Shown here: piece after piece, positions 34,546-44,400 of the stretch
How positions within the stretch are numbered: position 1 is the first letter of the stretch
How the letters are laid out: each line of letters begins with the position of its first letter
NCBI GenBank assembly: GCA_025351485.1
Contig: JANXVU010000142.1
Coordinates: forward strand, 1-50,814
Reading direction: 5' to 3'
Source of the DNA: Candidatus Eiseniibacteriota bacterium
GTDB taxonomy: Bacteria > Eisenbacteria > RBG-16-71-46 > JACRLI01
Length of the DNA stretch: 50,814 nt
Translations under genes and position numbers: made by a program
Notes under the pieces: generated by a model
What the model was told of the DNA's origin: nothing
The model's input: only the letters and a program-made list of their open reading frames with translations
Databases searched by the model: none

Positions 34546-34573
34546 CGGATTCCTCCGTGCATTCCCGGGCGCT

Positions 34574-35557
34574 TCACCAGGAGATCGGATGAAATTGAAA
34601 CCGCGCGGGATCGCCCGCGCTTGCGTTCCACTCTGCCGTGAGGTACCCACCATCTTTGAGCAGCTGGATGCCGGTCAACGCCGGACACAGCCGCACGCGG
34701 AATTGCTTCCAGATCCGCGCCTCCCCGAGACCGGATGAAATCCGGCTCAGCCCCTTTCCCAGGAAAGTGACCCTGGGCAGGCCCGCCAGCAACCGGCTCT
34801 GCCGAAGCACCATCTCGGAATGCAGGTGCCCCACGACAGTCTGGTCCAGCTGCGAGATCCGCTCCCGCACCACCTCTTCCCGCCACAGGAAAGGCAGCGC
34901 CGTGGGATCGTGCGAGAAGAGCACCACCCGCTGGCGGGGCTCAAGCGCCTGGAAGGCGCTCCGGATTTCCCGCATGTGGACTTCCCGGAGCTGCTCCCAC
35001 TCCGCCACTTCCTCCTCGAGCAAGTCCTGCCGGTAGGTGTCCAGCGCCACCAGCGACGATGTCACACCGAGGAGGACATGGCTTCCGAGCTGGACTCGCC
35101 AGAAAGGTTCGACGTTGAGATCTTCCACCATCCGCCGCCAGCTCTGGAGACTCATCGCTCCGCGCCCGCAGAAGGGACCGATCTTGCCCAGATCGTGGTC
35201 TCCCATGGTAGCGAAGAGCTTTCCGGGAAACCTCCCGCGCAGCTTCTCCAGGCACTCACGGGCGCTCTCGAACGAAGCGGCGTCGCTCACGCCCACCAGC
35301 CGGGCGTTGCACGAGTAATCGCCGTTGGCGACCACCAGGTCGGGCTCTCCGGCCGCGTGCAGGAACTTGTCCAGCAGGTGGTTGTGGGCGCCGTACCGGC
35401 GCAGCCACACGAAGTGATGAAAGGCCCGGCTGGCGATCCGGGCCGCGGGATTCTTCACCGTCCGGGGATCGTATCGAGCGCAGATCCCCCGTTCTTCGGC
35501 CGCGGCGTAGTGGATGTCGCTCACGATGGCGATGCGAAAGGCCTGCGTCAGGGCCAA
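34574..35557 (-). CDS. Calcineurin-like metallophosphoesterase
   Basis: A 327-aa cytoplasmic phosphoesterase. The motifs are in order: SDIHYAAA (D-x-H), VVANGDYSCN (G-D), ATMGDHDLGK (normally GN-H-D/E, here G-D-H-D), LFSHDPTALP and VVGHLHSEMV (G-H-x-H). The Asn-to-Asp change at the bridging motif is unusual. There is a C-terminal beta-rich extension of ~100 residues. Start TTG 35557 follows GGAG. It lies 37 bases from the large cytochrome gene on the same strand and may be co-transcribed with DinB. Confidence 0.87.
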   Translation of the reverse strand: MALTQAFRIAIVSDIHYAAAEERGICARYDPRTVKNPAARIASRAFHHFVWLRRYGAHNHLLDKFLHAAGEPDLVVANGDYSCNARLVGVSDAASFESARECLEKLRGRFPGKLFATMGDHDLGKIGPFCGRGAMSLQSWRRMVEDLNVEPFWRVQLGSHVLLGVTSSLVALDTYRQDLLEEEVAEWEQLREVHMREIRSAFQALEPRQRVVLFSHDPTALPFLWREEVVRERISQLDQTVVGHLHSEMVLRQSRLLAGLPRVTFLGKGLSRISSGLGEARIWKQFRVRLCPALTGIQLLKDGGYLTAEWNASAGDPARFQFHPISW

Positions 35558-35594
35558 CGTCTCCTGGAACCCGATTTCGCCCCGCGCCGCACCA

Positions 35595-38399
35595 TCACCG
35601 CACCAGCAGCATGGGCCGCGAAAGGCTCACTCCGGCCGACTGCAGGCGGCAGAAGTAGCGCCCGCTCGAGGCCGGCTCGCCGCGGGAGCTGCGCCCGTCC
35701 CAGCGCGTGTGGTAATTGCCCGCGGGAAGCGATTCGTCGATCAGGGTGCGCACCAGGCGGCCGGAGAGATCGAACACCCGGATGCTCACGCGGCCCTGGC
35801 GGGCGATGGCAAAGGGCACCAGCGCCTCCCGGGTGAACGGATTGGGAGAGCTCATACCCAGGCGCGCGAGCTGCACTCCGGGCGCCGGATCGTGCACCGC
35901 CGTGGCGCTCGGCACCGAGGTCGGGTCCGCGGGACTGGAACCCAGCAGCACCTCGTCGCGGTCGCGGAATCCGTCGCGGTCGCGATCGATCCCCATCCGC
36001 CGGCCGCTCCCCACCGGGACGCCCGCATAGACGATCTCGTTTCCGGTCGTGGCCCACGAGAGCAGGGTGTCGGCCGGGATCACGCCGTCGGAAGTATAGT
36101 CGCTGATGAAGGTGTGGCTGCCATTGTAGAGGTAGCCCCGCACCACGCCGCCCCGGTAGGCGTGCGCGACCAGGTCACAGTTGGCCGCGTCGGCCTGGGT
36201 GTAGAGCGTGTCGAGCAGCGTCAGGGCGTCGGCGTTATTTCGGGCCGCCGTGTTCATGGTCACTTCGCGCCCCACCGACGGGGCGATCCCGGTGTCGAAG
36301 CACAGCAGGAAGGCCTCCACGTCGCGCCGCTGGGCGTCGGAGGCAAAGGTGAATACCGTCGATTTCAGGAAGTCGAACAGGTTGTCCACGGCGCCGTCGT
36401 GGGTGTAGGCGGTTCCGCGGGCCTGCGGCCCAGGGGCGCGGGTGAAGCCGCTCTTCTGGTACATGTTGCGCAGCTGCGGGATCTTCATCTGCTGGCTCTC
36501 TTGCAGAGCCGCGCCGTTGATCAACTGGCCGTTAGTGCCTGCCGGAAGCTGGTGGCAGGTCACGCACCGGAACGGTCCGTCGTGCGTCACGTTCAGGAAC
36601 TCGTTCTGTCCACGCGCGGGGCTGGGGCCGCTCAGCGGAGCCGGCTGCGTCCGGTCCAGGTTCTGGTTCGGGTTGGGCGGGTAGGCGAGCGTCATGATGA
36701 AGTCGTTGTAGGCCTGCATCTGGGGACCGGACAGCGTGTCGGGCGCTCCCAGCAGGCTCTTGAAGGCCGGATTGAACTTGGTGAAGTCCGCGCGGTCCCC
36801 TCTCCAGTGGAGCGGCAGAGTGCCAGCAAGCCCGCGCAGGCTCTGCGTCACCATGGGACCCTTCATGGGGTGGAAGGAAGTCAGCAGCGGATCGACCTGG
36901 CCAGGAGGCGCCGGAGCCAACTGGCCCTGCGGATCTCCCAGGTCCCACGCCAGGCCGTCCAGATCGCCACCGATGTGGCAGGAGGCGCACGCCACGGTGC
37001 CGTGGGCCGAGGCGGAGGCGTCATACAGGAAAGGCCTGCCGGCGTTGACCGTGAGCGGGCTGGGGTCGAACCGAAGGGGGGTCTCGAACACCTTGGTCTC
37101 GGTGTTCAGGTCCAGGACCGCCAGCGAATTGGCAAAACGGTTCAGGACGTACAGGCGTTGCCGTGGCGCGTCCAGGGCGAGCCCGGAGGGTCCCTGGCCA
37201 CTCGGAATCCGGTTGGTGACCGTGCCCGTGCCGTCGAGCACTCCGATTTTGCCCGAGCCGAGGGTGGCCACGTACACCTTGGTGCCGGCGGCGTTGACCG
37301 CGACATCGAGCGGAAGAGCCAGCGCCAGCGCGGAACTCTGGGTGGTGTCGTTCAGATTGACCAGGCTCGCCGCGCCCGCCCCTCCCGAGGCCACCACGTC
37401 CACGCGGTTCTGCACGAAACGCCCGCGCACGTTGATCTCAAACCGGGTCGGGTTGCCGGCGGCCAGCGCCGACACGTACAGCCTGTCGGTGCCCGGCGCC
37501 ACCGCCACGTTGAAGACATTGGAGCCCAGACCGGTCACGGTTCGGATCTGCGCCCCGCTGGACGGGTTGAACGCAATCACCCCGATTTCGTTCAACGTGT
37601 ACGGAATGTTCGAGTCCCAGGTCTTGACCCCGGCCCCCCGCTCGTCCACCCAGTGCCCGCCCTGGTTCTGCACGATCAGGCCCACGGAGGGCGCGGGGGG
37701 CAGCGAGGGGCTCTTGGGCGGGTTGGGCGGTGGCAATCCACCGCCGATCTGCACCACCGGCGCGGGCACCACGGTGGTCTTGTTGCCGCTCTCGCGCACG
37801 GTCACGTACAGCTCGGTGCCGGCGGAATTGACCGCCAGCGCGCGGGGGTGACGGGCAAACGCAGTGGGCATGACGGCGCCGGCGGGCGCGAGCGTGACCG
37901 GATCGAAGGGCTTGATGACGTCCTCGCCGCTCACGCACACGAAGGCCTTGCCCGCGGCAAAGGCCACATCGGTGGGTTCGTCCCCCACGTGGATCGTTCC
38001 GGTCACGTGCAGGGTCGCGAGGTCGATGATACTGACGTCGTCGGACACCTGGTTCACCACCCATGCCTGCGCGTTGCTGCGCGCCACCACGCTCACCGGT
38101 TCCAGCCCCACAGGCACCTCGCCGGCCAGCACCGGTGAGCCGGAGGAAAGGTCGAACACTTCCAGGCGCGCATCGGGGATGTTGAGGACCAGCAGGCGCG
38201 TGCCGTCCGGGGTCAGGGCGACCGGGTGAACCGGCAGGCTCTCGAAGTTGACGAAATCAGGGGTGTTGGCCAGGGCGCCCTCGGGCGCGGGCGCGCGGGT
38301 CGCGGATACCAGCAGGCCCCCCCCCAGGGGCAGCAACAGGGTCAGGGACACCAGTGGGAACAGGCGTTTCCAAGCCGCCTGGGGTCGTCTCTGCTGCAT
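35595..38399 (-). CDS. Di-haem beta-propeller cytochrome with surface-sorting domain
   Basis: A 934-aa exported protein: signal peptide, then a YVTN/NHL-type beta-propeller (VHPVALTPDGTRLLVLNIPDARLEVFDLSSG, DEPTDVAFAAGKAFV, HPRALAVNSAGTELYVTVRE, GPSGLALDAPRQRLYVLNR), then a cytochrome c/peroxidase-like region with two CxxCH haem sites (VACASCHIGG and FRCVTCHQLP) and the typical FHPMKGPMVTQSLRG segment, then an Asp-rich linker and a C-terminal FlgD-Ig-type sorting domain (SSPNPFTREALVPFAIAR, VSIRVFDLSGRLVRTL, SSGRYFCRLQSAG). GGAGGAG lies 6-8 bases before ATG 38399. It probably acts on the cell surface; role in electron transfer is inferred. Confidence 0.88.
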   Translation of the reverse strand: MQQRRPQAAWKRLFPLVSLTLLLPLGGGLLVSATRAPAPEGALANTPDFVNFESLPVHPVALTPDGTRLLVLNIPDARLEVFDLSSGSPVLAGEVPVGLEPVSVVARSNAQAWVVNQVSDDVSIIDLATLHVTGTIHVGDEPTDVAFAAGKAFVCVSGEDVIKPFDPVTLAPAGAVMPTAFARHPRALAVNSAGTELYVTVRESGNKTTVVPAPVVQIGGGLPPPNPPKSPSLPPAPSVGLIVQNQGGHWVDERGAGVKTWDSNIPYTLNEIGVIAFNPSSGAQIRTVTGLGSNVFNVAVAPGTDRLYVSALAAGNPTRFEINVRGRFVQNRVDVVASGGAGAASLVNLNDTTQSSALALALPLDVAVNAAGTKVYVATLGSGKIGVLDGTGTVTNRIPSGQGPSGLALDAPRQRLYVLNRFANSLAVLDLNTETKVFETPLRFDPSPLTVNAGRPFLYDASASAHGTVACASCHIGGDLDGLAWDLGDPQGQLAPAPPGQVDPLLTSFHPMKGPMVTQSLRGLAGTLPLHWRGDRADFTKFNPAFKSLLGAPDTLSGPQMQAYNDFIMTLAYPPNPNQNLDRTQPAPLSGPSPARGQNEFLNVTHDGPFRCVTCHQLPAGTNGQLINGAALQESQQMKIPQLRNMYQKSGFTRAPGPQARGTAYTHDGAVDNLFDFLKSTVFTFASDAQRRDVEAFLLCFDTGIAPSVGREVTMNTAARNNADALTLLDTLYTQADAANCDLVAHAYRGGVVRGYLYNGSHTFISDYTSDGVIPADTLLSWATTGNEIVYAGVPVGSGRRMGIDRDRDGFRDRDEVLLGSSPADPTSVPSATAVHDPAPGVQLARLGMSSPNPFTREALVPFAIARQGRVSIRVFDLSGRLVRTLIDESLPAGNYHTRWDGRSSRGEPASSGRYFCRLQSAGVSLSRPMLLVR

Positions 38400-38522
38400 G
38401 GATGGCTCCTCCGGGCTGTCGGGACGTCCAGTTCAAGTGGCGCCGTGATTTTAGCAGATGGACGGGGGCCGGACAATCCGGAGCAGCCCGACGAACGGGC
38501 CGCTTTCCTTTGGCGATGGTTT

Positions 38523-38537
38523 GGGGGATAATCCCCG
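38523..38537 (+). promoter_or_regulatory. Palindromic site over a -10-like box before the efflux operon
   Basis: GGGGAT-A-ATCCCC (38524-38536) is a perfect inverted repeat that includes GATAAT (38527-38532), a five-of-six match to the -10 box. It lies 131 bases before the TolC-like start. A regulator binding here would block the promoter; the -35 is weak. Confidence 0.45.
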
Positions 38538-38667
38538 AACTCGGAATATTCGTCGGAAAACCTCTATCTTCCTGCTCCGCTTCGAAGTGGGACTGCATCC
38601 AAGACAATTGTTGCCCCGCCGGGACTGTCGTCGGGGATATCCGTTTGCCAATCGAGGTCTTGACCGA

Positions 38668-40254
38668 ATGACCCCAAAGAAATCGACGCTGCCGATCCTT
38701 GCGGCGGCCCTGATGCTCTGCGGCCCCGCCCATCGGGCCGGCGCTGCGCAGGCCGGTTCCGCCCCCGAACTCTCACCCGACAGTTCCATGCAGGCCGTGG
38801 TCTCCGGCATCCAGGGCGCCGCGCTGTCGCTCCAGGAGGCCATGGACGAGGCGGTGCGCAACTCGGTCGCCACGCGCAGCGCCTCGGCGGCCCTGGATGC
38901 GGCCACCGGGCTCGCGCGGCGGGAGCGCGGCGGGTTCGATCCCACGCTCTCGGGCTTGCTCTCCCACGGCGGCAACACGCTTCCCAGCACATCCCCCTTC
39001 CAGGGCGCGGACATCCTGCGCACGCAGACCACCACCGGATCCCTGGGCGCCGGCGTGCTGCTGCCGACCGGCGGGCAGCTCTCGGCCAGCTTCAACGCCA
39101 CGCGTTCCGAGACGAATTCCATCTTCGCGACGCTGAATCCCCAGACCAACGCTTCGGGTTCGCTGAGCCTGGTCCAGCCGCTGCTCAAGGGCTTCGGTCC
39201 GGCGGCAACGGGATCGCGCAGCGCGGCCGAGTTCGAACTGCAGGCGTCGCGCAACTCCTACGAGAGCGCGGTGTCCGCGATCCGGGCGGTGGCCGAGCAG
39301 ACCTACTGGGCGCTGTACGCCGCCGAGCGCACCTACGCCGCGCAGCGCCTCGCGCGCGACCAGGCGGCCGCGTTCCTGACCCAGACCGGGCTTCGTGCCA
39401 CCGTGGGCCGCGGCGGCCCCTCGCAGGTCGCGAGCGCCAAGGTCTTCCTGGCCGAACAGGAGCAGTCGCTGCTGGACCGCGAAGAGGCGATGGACGCGGT
39501 CTCGGACCAGCTGGGAAGCCTGATGGGCCGCAGGCCTGCCGCGGGCACCGGCCGCTTCCTGACCACCACCGAACCGGGCCGCAATTTCACCGTGGAGGAC
39601 GAGGACACCCTGGTGGCGCGGGCCATCCGGCGGAACCGCTCCCTGCGCGCCACCGAGCGCGCGGTGGCGGCGGTCGGCGCGCGCGTTCGCGCAAGCCGCT
39701 GGAAGGCTCTTCCCCAATTGGATTTCGTGGGCTCGATCGGCGGCAACGGGATTTCGGGCACCGGGCAGGACATCGTTTTCAGCGGCGACACGCTGCATAA
39801 CGCGCTGCGCGGCGGGCTCGGCGACGCGTGGAGCCAGGTGCGCCAGCGCCAGTACCCCTCGTGGAACTACGGCTTGGTGCTCTCGGTTCCGCTGAGCCTG
39901 CGCCGCAACGACGGCGAGCGCCAGCGGGCCGATGCGGAACTGGCGCAGGCCGAGCAGGGGCTTCGCGCCGCGCGGCTGACACTGGAAGAGAACGTACGCG
40001 CCGCCCGCCGCGAGTTGCTCCACGCCTCCGAGCGCCTGAAGTCGGCGCGCAGTGGCGTGGACGCGGCGCTCGAACAGGTGCGCATCGGTCAACTGGAGTA
40101 CAACGCCGGGCTCAAGACGGCGTTCGAGCTGGTAAGGCTGCGCGCGGACCTCGCGACGGCGCAGCAACGTTATTCGCAGGCGCTGGTGCGGGCTGCCACC
40201 GCGGAAGCCGCCCTTCGCCACCTGGTGCCTGACAACGATCCGACGGATGAATAG
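38668..40254 (+). CDS. TolC-family outer-membrane efflux protein
   Basis: A 528-aa exported TolC-like channel: signal peptide (MTPKKSTLPILAAALMLCGPAHRAGAA), then SLQEAMDEAVRNSVATR, FNATRSETNS-type strands, LVQPLLKGFGPAATGS, and two repeats of coiled coil ending LRRNDGERQRADAELAQAEQ and LEYNAGLKTAFELVRLRADL. It forms the outer-membrane part of an efflux pump. GAGGT lies about 10 bases before ATG 38668. It is first in a three-gene operon with adaptor and RND pump. Confidence 0.9.
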   Translation: MTPKKSTLPILAAALMLCGPAHRAGAAQAGSAPELSPDSSMQAVVSGIQGAALSLQEAMDEAVRNSVATRSASAALDAATGLARRERGGFDPTLSGLLSHGGNTLPSTSPFQGADILRTQTTTGSLGAGVLLPTGGQLSASFNATRSETNSIFATLNPQTNASGSLSLVQPLLKGFGPAATGSRSAAEFELQASRNSYESAVSAIRAVAEQTYWALYAAERTYAAQRLARDQAAAFLTQTGLRATVGRGGPSQVASAKVFLAEQEQSLLDREEAMDAVSDQLGSLMGRRPAAGTGRFLTTTEPGRNFTVEDEDTLVARAIRRNRSLRATERAVAAVGARVRASRWKALPQLDFVGSIGGNGISGTGQDIVFSGDTLHNALRGGLGDAWSQVRQRQYPSWNYGLVLSVPLSLRRNDGERQRADAELAQAEQGLRAARLTLEENVRAARRELLHASERLKSARSGVDAALEQVRIGQLEYNAGLKTAFELVRLRADLATAQQRYSQALVRAATAEAALRHLVPDNDPTDE

Positions 40255-40270
40255 GAAAAGGGGACAAGTG

Positions 40271-41431
40271 ATGATGCGCTCGATTCAGTGGAATCGCGGG
40301 ACCGCCGCCGCGCTGCTTTCGGTTGCGCTGCTGGCGCAGGCCTTCGGCCTGGGCTGCGCGCCCAAGTCCGGCGGTGGAGGATTCAAGCCGCCGGCGATGC
40401 CGGTGGAGACCGCCACGGCCACCGTGGGCAGCATCGCCGACCGGTTCGAAGCGGTGGGCACCGTGGAAGGCGTGAACGCCGTCACCGTGGTCTCGGAGAT
40501 CGACGGCACCGTCAAAGCCCTCCCCTTCCGGGAGGGCGAATTGATCGCGGAGGGCTCCCCCATCGCCACGCTGGACGACGCCCAACTCAAGGCCGAGGCC
40601 GACCGGGCCGCGGCGTTGCGGGACCAGTCGCGCAGCACCTACCAGCGGGTCAAGACCATCGTGGACCAGAACGCGGGATCGGCCGAGGACCTGGACAACG
40701 CCTCCTCCGATCTCAAGGTGGCCGAAGCCAACGTGGCGGTCGCCAAGGCCCGCCTGGCCAAGGCTCACATCGTGGCGCCCTTCACCGGCTTGGTGGGAGC
40801 CCGGCGCGTGAGCCTGGGCACCTTCCTGCGAGCCGGATCGCCCATCACCGACCTGGCCGACACCCGCACCCTCAAGGTGACGTTCGCCGCCCCGGAGCGT
40901 TTGCTGAGCAAGCTGCGCCAGGGATCCGAAGTGGACATCTCCACTCCCGCTTTCCCGGGCAGCGTGCTGCACGGACGGGTGGATGTGGTGGAGCCGATGG
41001 TGGATCCGGCCACGCGCAGCGCCCGTCTCACCGCCAAGGTACCCAACACCGGCGGCAAGTTTCGCCCCGGCATGTCGGCCACGGTGAGCGCGGTGCTGAG
41101 CGAGCGCGCCAGGGCCATCCTGATCCCGAGCGAGGCCGTGTTCGCCGAGGGCGACCAATCCTTCGTCTACGCCATCAAGCCCGACACCACCGTGGCACGC
41201 ACCGCGGTCACCCTGGGCACCCGCACCGCCTCCGAAGTGGAAGTCCTGGGCGGCCTGACGGCCGGCACCATGGTTGTCAAGACCGGCCAGCAGAAGCTTT
41301 TTGACACGGCGAAGATCATCCCCCTGCCTCCGGGCGGCGGAATGGGCGGCCCCGGCGGACCGGGCGGCCCCGCGCCGGCTGGCGGAAAACCAGCCGGCGG
41401 AAAGCCCGGCGCGGCCAAGGCGGGCAAGTAG
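40271..41431 (+). CDS. RND efflux periplasmic adaptor (MFP), lipoprotein
   Basis: A 386-aa adaptor: lipobox AFGLGC, then the barrel-sandwich and coiled-coil hairpin (ALRDQSRSTYQRVKTIVDQN, ASSDLKVAEANVAVAKARLA, HIVAPFTGLVGARRVSLGTF), and membrane-proximal region ILIPSEAVFAEG…VVKTGQQKLF. It ends in a Gly/Pro-rich tail (GGGMGGPGGPGGPAPAGG). ATG 40271 has AGGGGA six bases upstream and is preferred to 40247, which overlaps the TolC stop. It couples the pump to the outer-membrane channel. Confidence 0.92.
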   Translation: MMRSIQWNRGTAAALLSVALLAQAFGLGCAPKSGGGGFKPPAMPVETATATVGSIADRFEAVGTVEGVNAVTVVSEIDGTVKALPFREGELIAEGSPIATLDDAQLKAEADRAAALRDQSRSTYQRVKTIVDQNAGSAEDLDNASSDLKVAEANVAVAKARLAKAHIVAPFTGLVGARRVSLGTFLRAGSPITDLADTRTLKVTFAAPERLLSKLRQGSEVDISTPAFPGSVLHGRVDVVEPMVDPATRSARLTAKVPNTGGKFRPGMSATVSAVLSERARAILIPSEAVFAEGDQSFVYAIKPDTTVARTAVTLGTRTASEVEVLGGLTAGTMVVKTGQQKLFDTAKIIPLPPGGGMGGPGGPGGPAPAGGKPAGGKPGAAKAGK

Positions 41432-44400
41432 ATGAAGCTGAGCGAACTTTCCATCAAGAGGCCGGTGCTGGCGACGGTGATGAGCCTCACCATCGTGCTG
41501 TTCGGCCTGCTCTCGCTGATGCGGCTGCCGGTGCGCGAGTACCCGGACATCGATCCGCCGGTCGTCTCGATCACCACGTTCTACCGGGGCGCCAGCCCCA
41601 CCGTGGTGGAAACCGAGATCACCGATGTGCTGGAAGAGCAGTTGGCCACCCTGGAAGGCGTGAAGACGCTCACTTCCTCCAGCCGCGAGCAGGGCTCGGT
41701 GATCACGGTGGAGTTCGAACTGACCCGCAACGTGGAGACCGCCGCCAACGACGTGCGCGACCGGGTCTCGCGGGTGCGCGGCAGCCTGCCCCGGGAAGCC
41801 AATGACCCGGTCATCTCCAAGGTCGACGTCAACGCGCAGGCCATTGTGTGGGTGGCCCTGTCCAGCGAGCGCCACAACACGCTCGAGCTTTCGGACATCG
41901 CCGACCGCGTGCTCAAGGAGCGCATCCAGCGCCTTTCGGGAGTGGGCTCGGTGATCATCGGAGGCGAGCGCCGCTACGCCATGCGGGTGTGGCTCGACCA
42001 GCAGCGGATGGCCGCGCGCGGGGTGACCGCCCAGGACGTGGAGGGGGCGATTCGCGCCTCCAACACCGAGATCCCGGCGGGCCGCGTGGAGGGCACCGGG
42101 CGCGAGTTCACGGTGCAGACGCGCGGCAACCTGGTCACGCCCGAGGAGTTCTCGAACATCGTGGTGGCCCAGTCGGGCGACCAGCCGGTGAAGCTTTCGG
42201 ACGTGGCCACGGTGAGCATCGGCGCCCAGGACGAGCGCACGGTGGTGCGCTACAACGGCAAGCCGGCCGTGGGGCTGGGGATCGTCAAGCAGTCCAAGGC
42301 CAGCACCCTGGATGTGGCCAAAGCGGTGCGCGACGCGCTCCCGGCGCTGGTCTCGACGCTGCCCGAGGGCATGCGCCTGGACGTGGCCTTCGACTCCTCC
42401 ACCTTCATCCAGCACTCGGTGGACGAAGTGGTGCACACTCTGCTGATCGCCGTGGTACTGGTGCTGCTGGTCATCCTGGTGTTCCTGAAGAGCCTGCGCG
42501 CCACCATCATCCCCGCGCTGGCCATTCCGACCTCGATCATCGGCACATTCGCGGTGGCGTACTTCCTGGGCTTCACCATCAACATCCTGACATTATTGGC
42601 GCTGGTGCTGGCCATTGGGCTGGTGGTCGACGACGCCATCGTGGTGCTCGAGAACATCTACCGGCACATGGAGATGGGCAAGGACCGGCGCAAGGCTTCC
42701 TTTGACGGCGCGGACGAAATCGGTTTCGCGGTCATCGCCACCACCATCACCCTGGTGGCGGTGTTCGTCCCGGTGGCCTTCCTCACCGGCAACGTGGGCC
42801 GGCTGTTCAGCGAGTTCGGCATTTGCGTGGCGGTGGCGGTGCTTATCTCGGGATTCATCGCGCTGACCCTGACCCCGATGCTGGCCTCGCGCATGCTCCG
42901 CCCGCTGCACGGCGGGAGCCAGAGCGCGGCGACCCGCTCCTTCGACGCCTTCTTCGATTGGCTCCACCACACCTACGAGCGGATCCTGAGGGGGGCGCTG
43001 AAGCGCCCGGCGGTGCCCCTGGGGGTCGCGGCCTTCCTGGTGGCCATGGTGTTCGTGATCGTGCGCTTCCTCCCGAGCGAGCTGGTGCCGGTGGAGGACC
43101 GCGGCATCGCCTTCGGCGTGGTGATCGCCCCCGAAGGAGCCACGCTGGACTACACCGACAAGTACATGAAGATCGTGGAGTCCCGAATCCTGCCCCTGCC
43201 GGAGCGCCGCGGCCTGTTCACGGCCACCGGGCTAGGATTTGGAGGCCCGGGACGCGTCACCAACGGGTTCATGTTCCTGAACCTCAAGCCGCGCGAGGAG
43301 CGCCAGCGGTCGCAGCAGCAGATCGTGGGCGCGCTGTTCCCGCAGCTGATCTCGATCCCCGGAGTGCTGGCATTCGTGATCAACCCGCCAAGCCTGGGCG
43401 GGGGCTTCTCCTCCACGCCGGTGCAATACGTGCTGCAGGCGGACAGCTACGCGGAGCTGCAGACCGCCGTGGGCAAGATGATGATGAAAGCCAATGCCAC
43501 CGGCATGTTCCTGAACCTGGATTCCGACCTGCGGCTCAACAAGCCCCAGCTGGACCTGGGCATCGATCGCGACCGCGCCGCGCAGCTGGGGGTTTCGGTG
43601 AGTGACATCGGCACCACCCTGGAGACGCTGCTGGGCGGGCGAGTGGTGACCAACTTCCGGCGGGCCGCCAAGCAGTATGACGTGATCACCCAGATGCAGA
43701 CGGCCGACCGGGCCACTCCGGATGCGATCGACGGCATTTACGTGCGCGGCAAGGGCGGGCTGGTGCAGCTCGCCAACCTGGTCTCGCTCAAGGAGACGGT
43801 GGCGGCCAAGGAACTGAACCACTTCAACCGGGTGCGATCTGCCACGGTCAGCGCCAACCTGGCGCCGGGCGTGAGCCTGGGGCCCGCACTGGACGCGCTG
43901 GACAAGATCTCGCGCGAGGACCTCGGCCCCGCCATCCGGCACGAGCTCTCCGGCCAGTCCAAGGAGTTCAAGGACTCCGGATCCAGCCTCTATCTGCTCT
44001 TCCTGCTCGCCGTGGTGTTCATCTTCCTGGTGCTGGCGGCGCAGTTCGAAAGCTTCATCCACCCGCTCACGATCCTGCTCACCGTGCCGCTGGCGGTGGT
44101 GGGCGCGTTCGTCTCGCTGTTCGTGTTCAAGCAGAGCATCAACATCTACTCGCAGATCGGGCTCATCATGCTGATCGGCCTGGTCACCAAGAACGCCATC
44201 CTGATCGTGGAGTACTCCAACCAGCTCCGTGAACGCGGAATGGAGGCCATGGAGGCGGTGGTGCAGGCAGCCACCATCCGTTTGCGGCCCATCCTGATGA
44301 CCTCGTTCGCGACCATCTTCGGCATCCTGCCGATCGCCATCGGGCTGGGCGCGGGCGCCGAGTCGCGGCGGCCGCTGGGGATCGCGGTGGTGGGCGGGCT

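Noticed and set aside
35514-38138. Long open frame on the plus strand opposite the cytochrome gene
   Set aside because: It mirrors the cytochrome gene on the other strand, has no domain, signal or ribosome-binding site, and GC-rich DNA keeps such frames open.
40112-42436. 774-aa open frame on the minus strand in the efflux operon
   Set aside because: It lies across the adaptor and pump genes on the other strand and shows no domain.
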